The notes beneath the pieces were generated by a model. The model worked only from the letters and a program-made list of their open reading frames with translations, was not told where the DNA came from and did no database searches. Shown here one piece after another: positions 33,800 to 44,134 of a stretch of DNA of 64,000 nt; position 1 is the stretch's first letter; each line of letters starts with the position of its first letter. Source of the DNA: Cladochytrium replicatum (taxonomy: Eukaryota; Chytridiomycota; Chytridiomycetes; Cladochytriales; Cladochytriaceae); contig JAHLKD010000025.1 in NCBI GenBank assembly GCA_025526935.1, positions 310,001 to 374,000 of the forward strand, given 5' to 3'. The translations under genes and the position numbers were made by a program.

Positions 33800-34650
33800 A
33801 GCGTTTCGAGATTGCACAGAAGAAGACGGATGATCCACCAAAGGAAACTGGATTATCTGTCATACTATACCGTGCAAGATATCCAAGCGAAGTCTTGGCA
33901 ACTTTCTTGATCCTCGCCTCACAAACGCTGATGGACCTACAAAACGTAATTCGGTGCCCCACCGACGTTCTGTTTCCTGATTCTCTGAAAGTGGACAATG
34001 TCATCCCACCTTCGTCTTCATACTTTTTCATCGAGCACGTCTTTTATGTGGACCCGCGTGGAGAAGACACGGCAAGGTTGGAGTGAAGAGGATCGCATCG
34101 TATGTGATTTAGGTTCATAAAGATGACTTGTGCATAGGCCATTAGTGGATTGGTTGAAGGAGCGGAAGTTAGAAACAAACGCATATGCGATGGACGATCA
34201 GCCGTTATGCTCGATGCAGCTTCAGCTTCAAACTACATATCTCTTCGTTCACAATGGAGACTGTGAGCATCGGATTGTGTTCACTGACGCACGGTGAGCG
34301 ATCGATCACCCAGCTGGTTTGACACTGAGTTTTTTTGACCGCAGTTTCCTTCACACCACCGATGACCCAGACCTTTCGAAATATCCAATCACTGTGTTCA
34401 GTTCAATTTCGCTCTCCAATCCGTGTAGATTTTGCGAAAAGGCATTTGCACAGTATTTTGATCAGGTTTCCATCATCCCGTTGCGTCTAACCTCCATTTG
34501 CTTAGGCTAGCAATTTTTGACCACTCAGAGCTACCCGAGAACCCAACATATGGATGCAAAAAATGCTTTGATGCGTTTGTCGAAGGTGCCCCCGATCCGA
34601 ACGTGGTAACGTACCAAATCCAACGCCACCGAGACAATGAACGTGCATGA
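33800..34650 (+). CDS. SNAPC3/SNAP50-like subunit of the snRNA-activating complex (5' end unresolved)
   Basis: Plus-strand exons starting after the acceptor CTAATCAG at 33799 read LYRARYPSEVLATFLILASQ, SSSYFFIEHVFYVDPR, PLVDWLKERKLE, TTYLFVHNGDCEHRIVFTDA, YPITVFSS, CRFCEKAFAQYF and YGCKKCFDAFV. The FFIExVFY...VDWL, GDCEH and paired CxxC motifs are SNAPC3 signatures; the complex recruits RNA polymerase II or III to snRNA genes. Exons are 33800-34076, 34138-34293, 34345-34465 and about 34507-34650. The last junction is one base out of frame with a standard GT-AG cut, so it needs a non-AG acceptor or reflects a base-call error. N-terminal exons, probably within 33640-33790, were not resolved. 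The core is short compared with animal SNAPC3. Confidence 0.75.
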
Positions 34651-34691
34651 AAATTCTGTAGATATAACAGTTCAAAGACCCAATTTTCGCT

Positions 34692-35132
34692 TTATTTGTT
34701 CAATTTCCGCTGGTGATTTGTATACATGCCAATGATATGCATTTGTTGATGGAAGGGGGACAGATTGTTGGGATCGAGCTCCTGTAAAAGGTTATCAGCA
34801 CCTCTTGAGAATGGTGCAAATTATGAATGGGTTACCCTTATTGTGGTGGTATCCGCGAGCACTCCACTTTCGCGGGTTCTGCAGAAAAGATCAGACGACA
34901 AGTCAGTCAGCTACTAAAATACTGTTGCATATGAGCTTACAGAAGTAGCGTTGACGGCAGCGATTTGATAGTGCGAAGAGTAATCGCCCTCCCGGAATGC
35001 AGATGTCAAAGTGATTTTTTCGCCGAGGCCGTTACTTGGCAAGACAGCAACGATCTGCGAGAGTCTTCTCGACGGCTTCAGGTTGAGAAACGACGGGTGT
35101 GCACCCCACAGCTGCTTCACGACCGTCGCCAT
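34692..35132 (-). CDS. Mitochondrial ribosomal protein mL53
   Basis: The ATG at 35132 opens MATVVKQLWGAHPSFLNLKP, followed by SRRLSQIVAVLPSN and ITLTSAFREGDYSS. After an intron, NPRKWSARGYHHNKELDPNNL continues to SPFHQQMHIIGMYTNHQ and the stop at 34692-34694. The KxxxFNPF...R-lLxxLP pattern at the N-terminus fits mL53 (yeast MRPL44), a small thioredoxin-fold protein of the large mitochondrial subunit. The family is weakly conserved, so the call rests on size (about 115 residues), pattern and charge. An in-frame upstream codon at 35318 would add a Cys/Trp-rich stretch that is unlikely to be translated. Confidence 0.65.
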
Positions 35133-35584
35133 TTTAAGATCAGATTTTTTTGTGGGGCTGGGGAAAGAAAACCACAGCGATTTCTTACCCTCGGGCACGC
35201 TCGAAACTTTTGTTGCTTGTCGTCGGCTGCACCACCAAATGAGTACGTTGAAATACGTTAGCAACACTCTCCATCTATCGGCTGTCGGTATTTCTGCTCC
35301 TTGCCGGGTTGTCTGCAACCCCGATCAATAGCTTTTTGCGACTTTTGCAACTTTCTACTGTGTCCCGATTTTTTTGCGGTGTCCGCCATCAACTCTTCCC
35401 CTATTCAACTTCTCAGCTACAGCGCTGCGTTAGAACAGTGCGTGCGCACTCACAGATTGATGCGAAAATGAGAGCCTGTTTGTCAGATTCAACAATTTCC
35501 TCCTCAACTCACCCAACTACCACTGCACAACGCACTCACTATTCCAGCACGTCTCCGCACAAAAAATATAATGTTATCATTCAG
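35133..35584. other. Divergent intergenic region holding the 5' exon of the TRA2-like gene
   Basis: 452 bp between the mL53 ATG and the first supported exon of the TRA2-like gene. The frame entering that exon meets a stop just upstream, and an acceptor-like ATTATCATTCAG ends at 35584, so the initiating exon must lie in this segment. An ATG at 35468 is one candidate. I could not choose. Confidence 0.35.
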
Positions 35585-36610
35585 GCGAACTCCGTGGACG
35601 CAGCACATCGCCCGGACCCATTCGTGAACGCTCGAACTCGCGGAGTCCGGACTCCGCCAAGCGAGGTCGTGGAGAGCGCGGAAGGTCCAGGTCGCCGCCC
35701 CGCAATGGCCGGTATGTAGTCATACTTGACTTAACCAAGGCATTCTTGTTACTGACCGATCTCAACCTGTGACAGATCCAGCAATTCTGATGGACAGAAC
35801 CCTGGAATGGTGACCATGCTAAAGCTATTTTCCATCTCGTCACTCATTTAACTCTTTTTCTTTTGTGTAAAGAACCTCTTTGTTTCCGGGCTTTCTCACA
35901 AAACCCGCGACGAAGATCTCGAAGTTCTGTTTTCAAAGTACGGAAAGGTATGCATGTTATGTGCACAGCTGTTAACTCAAATCGCTGATCATTCGTTTTT
36001 TAATTCACAGATTACCAAATGCAACATCATGTACGATCCCCACACCAAAGATTCGCGCGGTTTCGCCTTTATCTGCTTTGAAACCGTCGAGGAAGCCGAC
36101 GCAGCCCGTGCCGAGCTGAACCAGTACGAGCTCCACGGTCGAATCATGACAGTCGAAAGGGTGAGATCTCAAAATTCACACAATTCAATTGTTTCTTTGG
36201 AGTAACTTAATTTCGTTTCCAAATATTCTACAGGCGAAACGTACGCGTGCGCGAACGCCTACTCCAGGACAATACCACGGTCCTCCAAAGCGTCGCGGTA
36301 GGTTTTAGTTATTTGTTATTGGTCCGAATTCATGGGCTAATTCGTTTTGGAAGATGATCCGCGGGACCGGTTTGAGCCTCGAGTGGATAGGTACGACCCC
36401 CGCCACGACCCGCGCTACGATCGGGGTCCGCGCGACTATCCTCCCCGCGGTGGTGGATATGGATACTCTGACCGTGGAGGTTACTACGAGAGGGATCGTG
36501 GATACAGCGGTGACCGCGGATACGACCGAGATCGTGATAGGAGAGGTGACAGGGATCGCCGGTACGATGGGCGCGATGCGTACGGAAGTCGCGGTCGCTC
36601 GCCGTACTGA
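35585..36610 (+). CDS. TRA2-like SR splicing factor (RS-RRM-Gly/Arg/Tyr)
   Basis: Exons give an N-terminal RS-like region (GRSTSPGPIRERSNSRSP, GRSRSPPRNGR). One RRM follows: RNP2 LFVSGLS, then TRDEDLEVLFSKYGKITKC and RNP1 RGFAFICF, ending ELHGRIMTVERAKRTRARTP. After the RRM, GPPKRR leads into repeats of DRYDPRH, RDYPPRGGGYGY and GYDRDRDRRGDRD to the stop at 36610. The RS-RRM-linker layout, with the linker's RTRxRTPTPGxY match, is that of transformer-2 proteins, which bind purine-rich exonic enhancers and promote exon inclusion. The initiating exon is upstream of 35585 and unresolved. Confidence 0.82.
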
Positions 36611-36860
36611 TCTGCTGTTGCATTACTTGTTTCCGATACAGTTATTCGTAACACGTGCTCAAACAACAAACTTCAGTGGTGCTCCCAACAAATCGGTTTC
36701 CCAAGCCAGAATGATCGTATTATATACATTTTGAAAAGTAATATATGCTTGAAAGACAAATCTTTCGGGGCCATCCCAATAAAATCGTAACCAACAAGCC
36801 AAAAGGGGTTTCGCAAGAGTATCGAATAAATTATGATTATCTTGAACGAATCTCGGAAAC

Positions 36861-38089
36861 TCAGTCGAGATAGAACAGTCCAGAGAACGCCTCATTGAGA
36901 GCTCGACTGTGGCAGTACACAGGAAGGAAGCCCCCACCTCTCGCAGCTTTGTTCCTTTGCAGCTCCATCGTCCATCTAGCCCGCAAGAAACAAATAATGA
37001 GCTAAACTTCCACAACTTCATTCCTATCATTCAACTTACGGATCTTGGTATATCTCTCGCACGACAAGGTACGGTGGATCCTCATACATCGGATCGCTCG
37101 CGTCCTCCAACCCACCACCCGCCGCACCCCCGTCCTCGTCTTCATCGCTCTCCGTCGCGCTCCCAACGCCCACGACGGCCCCGTATTCATTGCGGAGGCT
37201 CTTGATCCGCTCCAAGCTGCTCGCGACGACTTCGGATGCGGACCGGTCGGTCGAGGACGCGAGTTGCTGTATCACGCCCTCGCGCTCGGCCAGGCGCGCC
37301 TTGGCTTCCTCGTGCGCTTGGAAGATGTAGAGTTCCTTGCGCATCTGGCGCTCTTTCTTCTCCTTTTCGAGCTTCTGGGAGAGCGATTTCTCCTCGTGCA
37401 TCTACGAGGAAAAAAAAGTGTTTGTTGGAAGGGGATCGAGTTGTGTGAGAGTGTGTGAGAGAGGCAAAACCTGTTTGGATACGTTGGCGGCGATGATGTC
37501 TTTGTTTTCCTGGCGAAACTTTTGGATTCGCTCGTTGGTTTGGTTCACGTCCACGTCATTTGCGAGGTTGAACACTGAAAGAAAAAGTGTTGAGCAAAAT
37601 ACACACCAATTTGGTTGAGCATCAAAATCTCACTAATTTCCTCGACTTCTTCGAGATAGTCGTTGTACGCCCTCAGATCGCCGTTAAAGTCCTCAAGCCG
37701 CTTGTTAAAGCTTATGTTTGTGAAAGAAATCAATGCGCACGGAATGAAATGATTTGATTTCGAACGTACTATTTGCCAACCTTCTTCCGCACCATTACTT
37801 CCTTCTCGACATACAAATCCTCGAATGTCTGCTCGACAAAATTGCTCTTCTTCAATGTCTGCTTGCAGATCGGGCACGGATTGGGTCCGATTGTGAACAA
37901 TCTGTTGATGCAGTTCTCGCACCTGAACGCCAAGGTTAGAATGTGAAAAACCAAACCATGAATTGCTGAGGATTACATTTTGTGGAAGCAAGGGCTCACT
38001 AAGAGCTTCAAATTCTTGTTGAGGTATCTGTCTGAGCGGCATACCGGGCAAGTGTCCTGCTGGAGCTGTTCCGCAGTCTGTTCCGGCAT
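36861..38089 (-). CDS. TFB3: MAT1/TFB3, CDK-activating kinase assembly factor of TFIIH
   Basis: The ATG at 38089 starts MPEQTAEQLQQDTCPVCRSD. The RING finger continues as KLLVSPCFHKMCENCINRLF and GPNPCPICKQTL, a complete C3HC4 set. A helical and coiled-coil region follows (FEDLYVEKEVMVRKKVG, YNDYLEEVEEISEILML, SQKLEKEKKERQMRKE). The last exon ends ALNEAFSGLFYLD, stop 36861-36863; the family closes with a similar hydrophobic AxSGLF segment that contacts CDK7/cyclin H. MAT1 stabilises the kinase module and links it to core TFIIH in transcription and nucleotide excision repair. Several introns of 45-60 bp interrupt the gene. The acidic Gly/Asp/Glu stretch near 37090-37150 is lineage-specific. 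Confidence 0.9.
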
Positions 38090-38272
38090 TTTGAAGTATT
38101 ATTTCCAGAATGGCTTGGTGATCAACTGCAAAATATAAATCCCGCCGGTTGTCGAAGGTTTGATCTGAACGAGAGAAAAACATTACTGGGCCAATCGGTA
38201 CTATTTCGGGGCAGCTGTTATTAACACACTCGCCCTTGCGGACGAAAATCCCTTGCTTCTTAACATGTGGTT

Positions 38273-38740
38273 TCATCCAGGACCCCATCTTATTAGGAGT
38301 CTTCTCGCTTGGATAGGATGTCCTTTCAGATTCTTCAGTGTAGAATACAACAACCACCTTGCTAACATACTCTGCATCAGGTATTGGGCCATATTGTTTA
38401 GCCTGGCAAATGTCTCAAAGTCTTTCCAGGCAGCTTCCACCTGCTTTGGGCTGAATCTCCTTGGAGGAGGCTCTACTGGCAATTTTCCTGTCAATTCTAT
38501 GTCGAAGGGAAGTGCCTTGAACTCTCCCAATTCATTTCCAGGATAAGAGAAAGCCTTATGAAATTTACATACAACTATCAAAGTTAACTTTACCAGCACT
38601 TGTGGCATATCAAGATTAAATCTTCCATCAGACAGCAACACTTTCAGGAATGCATCTTGAACTTCTGGGGGATTAAAAGGATCAATTCCTGCATGATCAC
38701 AGAGAATGCTAATCTGCTTCTGTGAGAGTGTTGATTCCAA
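38273..38740 (-). mobile_element. Fossil fragment of an LTR retrotransposon, probable gag-pol or pol region
   Basis: A minus-strand coding-like stretch contains ALPFDIELTGKLPVEPPPRR followed by FSPKQVEAAWKDF. This resembles the segment just before the reverse-transcriptase core of Ty3/Gypsy-type polyproteins. No intact palm motif, integrase or paired terminal repeats were found. The element is a broken, much shortened remnant, probably old. The family call is tentative. Confidence 0.4.
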
Positions 38741-39149
38741 ATGTGCTTGTCAAATCTCTGATTTTTCAATTTCAGAGATGTTCTCAATGGTGAATATGAA
38801 CTGAAACCATTTCAGTTCCATCGTTGAATATGATGAGATTGAGACTATTAGTGTTCTTTGGGGCCATTCTCCTCCCTGCCCCTTGAAGAACCAAGTTCGG
38901 TCGACGATCATGGTACAACCGTCATAGGATCATGAGGGTGATTTCAGAAATGAGGACAGCTACACATTGAAACCTTTGTTATCTTGTCTTGGTCTTGTCG
39001 TGGTGGTTTCTCCGCTGTCGATCTGGACTCTTGGATTTTTGTCTTGCTTAATTCCTGTCGGATCTGGCGAGCATACCTCAAAGGGACAAGCTCATCGAGG
39101 CGAACTGATTGAGCTACTTGCAATTTTTCAGTGCTGATCCACGAAGATT

Positions 39150-40155
39150 GATGTCGTCGAAGTCAGACCTTGGCCTTGTAGGCTCGGGACCAGCAGGACG
39201 CCTGCAGACTCTGCGCCATGGTTGACATTGCTTGCCTTGTCAAATTCTGCCGGTGGAGGGGGGTTTGGCTGCCAGTAGTTGGTAGGTATGGGCATGCTGA
39301 TGACCTCCAACGTTGCCGACTTTTTGGATGCTGTGGGCAAGGGTTCTCTGCCTCTGCCCCCCGCACTTGTGAAGAGGCTGGGGAGCAGATTTTGCCCTCT
39401 GTTAAATTCTGTGTATCCTTGGAGGGGTTACCCATTATTTTGCGCAATAGGTTTTTTCTCTTGGGCTTGAGAGTTTCTTATGCTATTACTCAATTTATGT
39501 TTTGGGCAGTCGTGCTGTTTTATTTTCTTTATTGTCATTGTTAAATGTTCTTGTTATTTGCTGGTGTGAGAGTGGCTGGTTCCCTGAGTTTACTGGGGAT
39601 GGCAATAATCAAGCTTCAATTGCTGATGCCACAACTTCAAAGGAGTTGGAAAACTTTGTTGGGAATGAAGCTATGAATCACGGATGGTCAGACGCGACTC
39701 AAGCAAAAGCTATTCAGCAAAAGTTCAAGGAGGATTCTACAGTGTATCATTGGTTTTGGAACCCAAGATGATGCATGGAAAAGAGGTCGCCTTGCATTCG
39801 TCTCTCCATGATCGGTTCAGCACCATGGAATACCTCAATGCTGCTTGGCGGACTCTTGTTACTCTTGACTTGGAATTAGTCGGTGGATTTGGAGCCATAG
39901 TGAATGAAACGCGCCTTTTGAATGCTCTTGCCGCCAAAACCACGATTGGTGCAGTGGATCACCACACCCTCATCTATGTGATTCTAAACCAAACGGCTTT
40001 CCCAAAGCCAACACACCTGGAATTTGACAAGGTGGTTTCCACCTCTTGCCAATACCACTACGTTACCAATGGTTTGGATACTTTCCGTCTCGGAACAATT
40101 GTACACCAACGATCGATCCATTTGCTGACAACAATCGTATACTCAGAAGAGTAGT
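39150..40155. mobile_element. Possible gag-like fossil fragments
   Basis: Open stretches on both strands have the flavour of retroelement capsid genes: on the plus strand ELENFVGNEAMNHGWSDATQ and HDRFSTMEYLNAAWRTLV; on the minus strand a Pro/Asn-rich stretch near 39150-39330. They could be pieces of one or two inserted elements. They are broken with several interruptions and no defined ends. Confidence is low because no diagnostic zinc knuckle or protease was seen. Confidence 0.3.
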
Positions 40156-40156
40156 A

Positions 40157-40277
40157 CGTACTTACGTTTTGGTGTAAACGCGTACTTACGTTTAAGTGCA
40201 AACGGGTACTTACGTTTGGGTGCAAACGGGTACTTACGTTTGGGTGCAAACGCGTACTTACGTTTTGGTGCAAACGC
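40157..40277. repeat. 24-bp tandem repeat, five copies
   Basis: Five head-to-tail copies of a 24-bp unit, GTACTTACGTTTGGGTGCAAACG-like, with one to three differences between copies. Each unit carries two small dyads, CGTA-CT-TACG and GTTT-(6)-AAAC. The repeat lies just after the gag-like fragment. Confidence 0.9.
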
Positions 40278-40352
40278 TTACTTAATTTTCGGTTATATTG
40301 TCACCACATGTGGTAGTATTACTTTCATTACCCTTTACTTCAGTCCAGGGGT

Positions 40353-40382
40353 ATTCTTTGTTCCCGTTTAGGAACAAAGAAT
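40353..40382. repeat. Perfect 12-bp inverted repeat with 6-nt loop
   Basis: ATTCTTTGTTCC at 40353-40364 and its exact reverse complement at 40371-40382 enclose CGTTTA. A second palindrome, ACCACATGTGGT, lies about 50 bp upstream near 40304. Function is unknown; it may be part of a decayed mobile element end. Confidence 0.8.
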
Positions 40383-41064
40383 CCATCGTCTGATTGAAGC
40401 ACTATTTAGTAATCACAGTAATATTTACTTATTGGGAGCAGTAACTTGGGAATCAAGCCATACTACCATATAAGAGTATGCTACCCTGATTGAATGTTGT
40501 GTATAAGTCTCAGGATTGACTCTACTCAATCACGTTCAAACGGAATATACCCTACTCCTACTACGCCGATTCACCACTATATTCATAACAATTACCGACA
40601 TTCTACTCGTTAAAAAAATTCATGGTGACATCACTTTCGCCGCAAGGACCCGACCTGAGCATGTGTGGAGACTCCTGGTGAACAGCCAACTGAAACAGAA
40701 CCGAATGCTAAGAAACATTCGTGTATTGCAACAAGGTAAGAAGAATTCAAAGAGGCAGTTTTGCCGTACAGATCAGTAAGAACGAACAAAGTTTAGAGCG
40801 AATGAACGCAAGAATTGAGGCGTTAGAAAATAAGTCACATTTCCTCACCTTGGCAGTTTTGATGTAATAGACGCTGCCCTCATTTGGGCTAAAAACCATC
40901 TCACACCATTCTTGATAAGAAAAAACTCAACTCAAGTACACAGAAGACCCAATGAATGAATATCAGTTGACATTTCCAAAAAACTTCATCAAAAAACAGA
41001 AAGGCTCCATTATGGGCTAGTGGGAGTACTATCAAACATCCCTGAAGATTTCTTTTCAAGGCAT

Positions 41065-43870
41065 TTAAAAGGGCGAGATGACCTTCCACTCAGGCTTCTG
41101 GGTCTTGTAGAAGGCAACAACCTTCTTGGCCTTCTCGGCCAGCTGGTCGGGAATGAATCCGAAGTACTTGTAGATTTGCTATAGCAACAATTAGCAAAAA
41201 TACCGAGAAAAAAGAGACGTCCATTATCTCCTTACCGGGGCGGGAGCAGACTTTCCGAATGTCTCAATACCGACAGGCGCGTGGGCGTACTTGTGCCAGC
41301 CAACAGTAGACATGACTTCAATGCTCATTACGGGGACACCCTCGGGGAACACAGACTTCTTGTACTCAAGGTCCTGGGCATCGAAGAGCTCAATGCAAGG
41401 CATGGAAACAACACGAGCCTAAAGAAGTAAGGTAGCAATGTCAAAACGTTCATAGTGATCAGTCTGAGGCGTACGTGGATGCCGCTGTTCGCGAGCTCCT
41501 TGGCGGTGTCCACAGCAAGGGAGACCTCTGAACCGGTCGCAGCCAAGATGATGCTGGGGTTCTCTGCATCCTGGAGGACGTAACCACCCTTAAGGACAGC
41601 CTCGGGCGAGCTACCTGCGAGTTGGGGAAGGTTCTGGCGGGTCAGGCAGAGCACGGAGGGAGTGGTGGTGGTCGAAAGAGCGGCGAGGTATGAACCAGCG
41701 GTCTCGTTTCCGTCGGCGGGACGGTACACGTTGAGGTTGGGGAGAGCGCGGAGCTCCGCGAGAGTCTCGATAGGCTGGTGGGTGGGGCCGTCCTCACCGA
41801 GGCCGATGGAGTCGTGGGTCATGATGTAGATGACTTGGTGCTTGGAGAGGGCGGACAGACGAACGGCACCAAGAGCGTAGCTGCGCAAAAACATTGATCT
41901 GGTACAATATCTTTGATGAATACAGAACAGGCATAATGTACCTGATGAAGTTAAGGAAAGTGGCGCCGAAGGGAATAAGAGCCCCGTACGCGTGGAGACC
42001 GTTGAGAATGGCAGCCATACCGTGTTCACGCACTCCGAAACGGAAGTAGCGACCAGCGTACGTGCCAAGCTTGGTAGAGTCCTAATCACCAGAGTCCTGA
42101 TTTAAAATCAAATACAAATAACACATCACCACATACAGGTTGGTAGTCAACAGCGGTCTTCCAACGGGTCAAGTTGGACCCAGTAAGGTCGGCAGAACCG
42201 CCAACGAGCTCAGGGATCTTTTCGGCGATGGCGTTAAGGACGTTCTCCGACAGTTTTCTGATAATAAAATCAGACAGAATCTAGCTTTCTTCTCTTTTAG
42301 TGCAACTCACCGAGTGGCGATAGCAGGGTCGGCTGGAGTGTAACGCGGGACGATTGACGAGACGTCAACCCACTTTCCACCAATACGGCGCTCGAGCTCG
42401 CTCGCCTTGAATACGCATAAGTTACACTAATCAAGTAGCCTCTTAAAGGTTATCTCACCAGCTCGGGGAAAGCTGCGCGGTAGGAAGCGAAAAGTGCCTC
42501 CCACTTTGCGACCTCCTGGTCAGCACCGCTCTGAACGGACTTCCAGAAGTCGTACACCTTTGTTCAAAATCCGGACAATCAGTTTCAGTGTCTAGACCCG
42601 AGCGTGGATTCTTTACCTCCTGGGACACGACAAAGCTCTCCGACTCGTTGAATCCAAACTTTGCCTTAACACCCTTGATGTCTTCCGCTCCAAGGGGAGC
42701 ACCGTGGACCTAGATTTTCTCATTTGAGTTCACAACCTCACATATACATTTGTCCATCGCAAACCTTCTCCTCGCCTTGGCTCTTTGAACCGAAACCAAT
42801 GGTGGTGCGGATCTTGATGATGGAGGGCTTGTCCGTGACGGACTTGGCGACCTCGACGGCGTGTGCAATCGACTCTAGGTCGTGATCACCGTCGCCGAGG
42901 GTCTGGGTGTGCCATCCGTACGCCTCAAAGCGCTTCAACACGTCCTCAGTGAAGCTGACGTCCGTGTCACCGTCGATGGTGATATGGTTGTCATCGTACA
43001 GGACAATCAAGTTACCAAGCTGAAGGTGGCTATTTTTCGACCAGATCAGCCATTTCGAAATGAACAAAACAAATCCAATAAAAATACCCGGCAAGGGAGC
43101 AAGCCTCGGAGGCAACACCTTCCTGAAGACAACCGTCACCGACAATGACGTATGTGTGGTTGTTGATCAGGTCGAAACCGGGCTTGTTAAAGTGGGCACC
43201 AAGGTGAGCCTGAGCCATCGCAAGACCGACAGCGGACGAGATACCCTGGCCGAGAGGGCCGGTTGTGACCTCGATTCCGTCTACTCCGTGGTTAGCCTCA
43301 GGGTGACCGGGAGTCCTAGGATAAAGCGCATCAGCATATGTCGCAGATAATGCAGCAATCTGACAGTCTTACTTGCTGTTGAGCTGCCGGAACGACTTCA
43401 GGTCGTCCATGGAGACGTTGAAATGGTTCAAGTGAAGCAAGATGTAGAGGAGAGCGCATCCGTGGCCGTTCGACAGCACAAACCGGTCCCGGTTAATCTA
43501 CATCTCAAGTTAGCATGCCAGACATGATAAACGCACACAGATCCCTCAGATCCCTCCAGCTTAAGCCTTCCGCGGCATCCTTTGCACCATTTTGGATCGC
43601 TAAACCTAGCACTCCCTGCGGGACAATCAAGATGGCTCTCCGCCGGCCTTCTGATTCCCACAGGTGATCAGGATGTCAACTTTAACGTACCCACTTGGGG
43701 TGTGCAGCGCTGTTCTTAATGAACTTTGAGAACAGGACATGCGACATTGGCGCGCATCCCATAGGAGCGCCGGGGTGGCCAGAGTTGGCCTTCTGGACGA
43801 CATCCGCGGCGAGGACACGCACGGTGTTGACGGACTTGCGGTCGATGTCAGAGAAAGTAGCGTGGGTCAT
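41065..43870 (-). CDS. Transketolase
   Basis: The ATG at 43870 starts [20 protein letters not shown]. Exons cover the thiamine-diphosphate motif ([16 protein letters not shown] to [12 protein letters not shown]), the substrate [11 protein letters not shown] and [17 protein letters not shown] segments, and the pyrimidine-domain [18 protein letters not shown] and [18 protein letters not shown]. The C-terminal domain includes [18 protein letters not shown] and ends EWKVISPF at 41065-41067. Transketolase transfers two-carbon ketol units in the non-oxidative pentose phosphate pathway in the cytosol. At least ten short introns interrupt it. All catalytic residues I can check are present. The frame is open upstream to an ATG at 44035, which would add a basic, Ser/Arg-rich leader (see findings). 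Confidence 0.93.
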
Positions 43871-44134
43871 TCTTAGCGATTCTGTGGTGGATTTCCGTTG
43901 CTGGGAGTACGTCTGGACGTGCGGGTGCAGGCGAAGGTTAAAACGGCGCGATGAGCAAGATTTGAGGAAGATTTGCAACAGAATTTTGGCCGAGCCGCGG
44001 AAAGGAAAGGAAAACAGCGGGGGATGGCAAAACAACTGGCAGTGCGGTTGGAAATCATTATATTCTCGTCGCTGGCAAAACTAAGAGGACGGAAACATCC
44101 AAAAGTAATCATGCTGCCAAAATACACCAACCCA

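Larger units (their letters stand above)
38090..41064. other. Gene-poor island with retroelement fossils and repeats
   Basis: Nearly 3 kb with no host gene in an otherwise dense region. It holds decayed retroelement-like coding fragments on both strands, a 24-bp minisatellite at 40157-40277 and a hairpin at 40353-40382. Between 40860 and 41060 I see only the 3' flank of the transketolase gene. The island's lower coding density suggests repeated insertion and decay. Confidence 0.55.

Noticed and set aside
37545-38357. 270-codon minus-strand frame with repeat-like N-terminus
   Set aside because: It runs through introns of the MAT1 gene and into the retroelement region; the MAT1 exons and RING finger explain the coding part.
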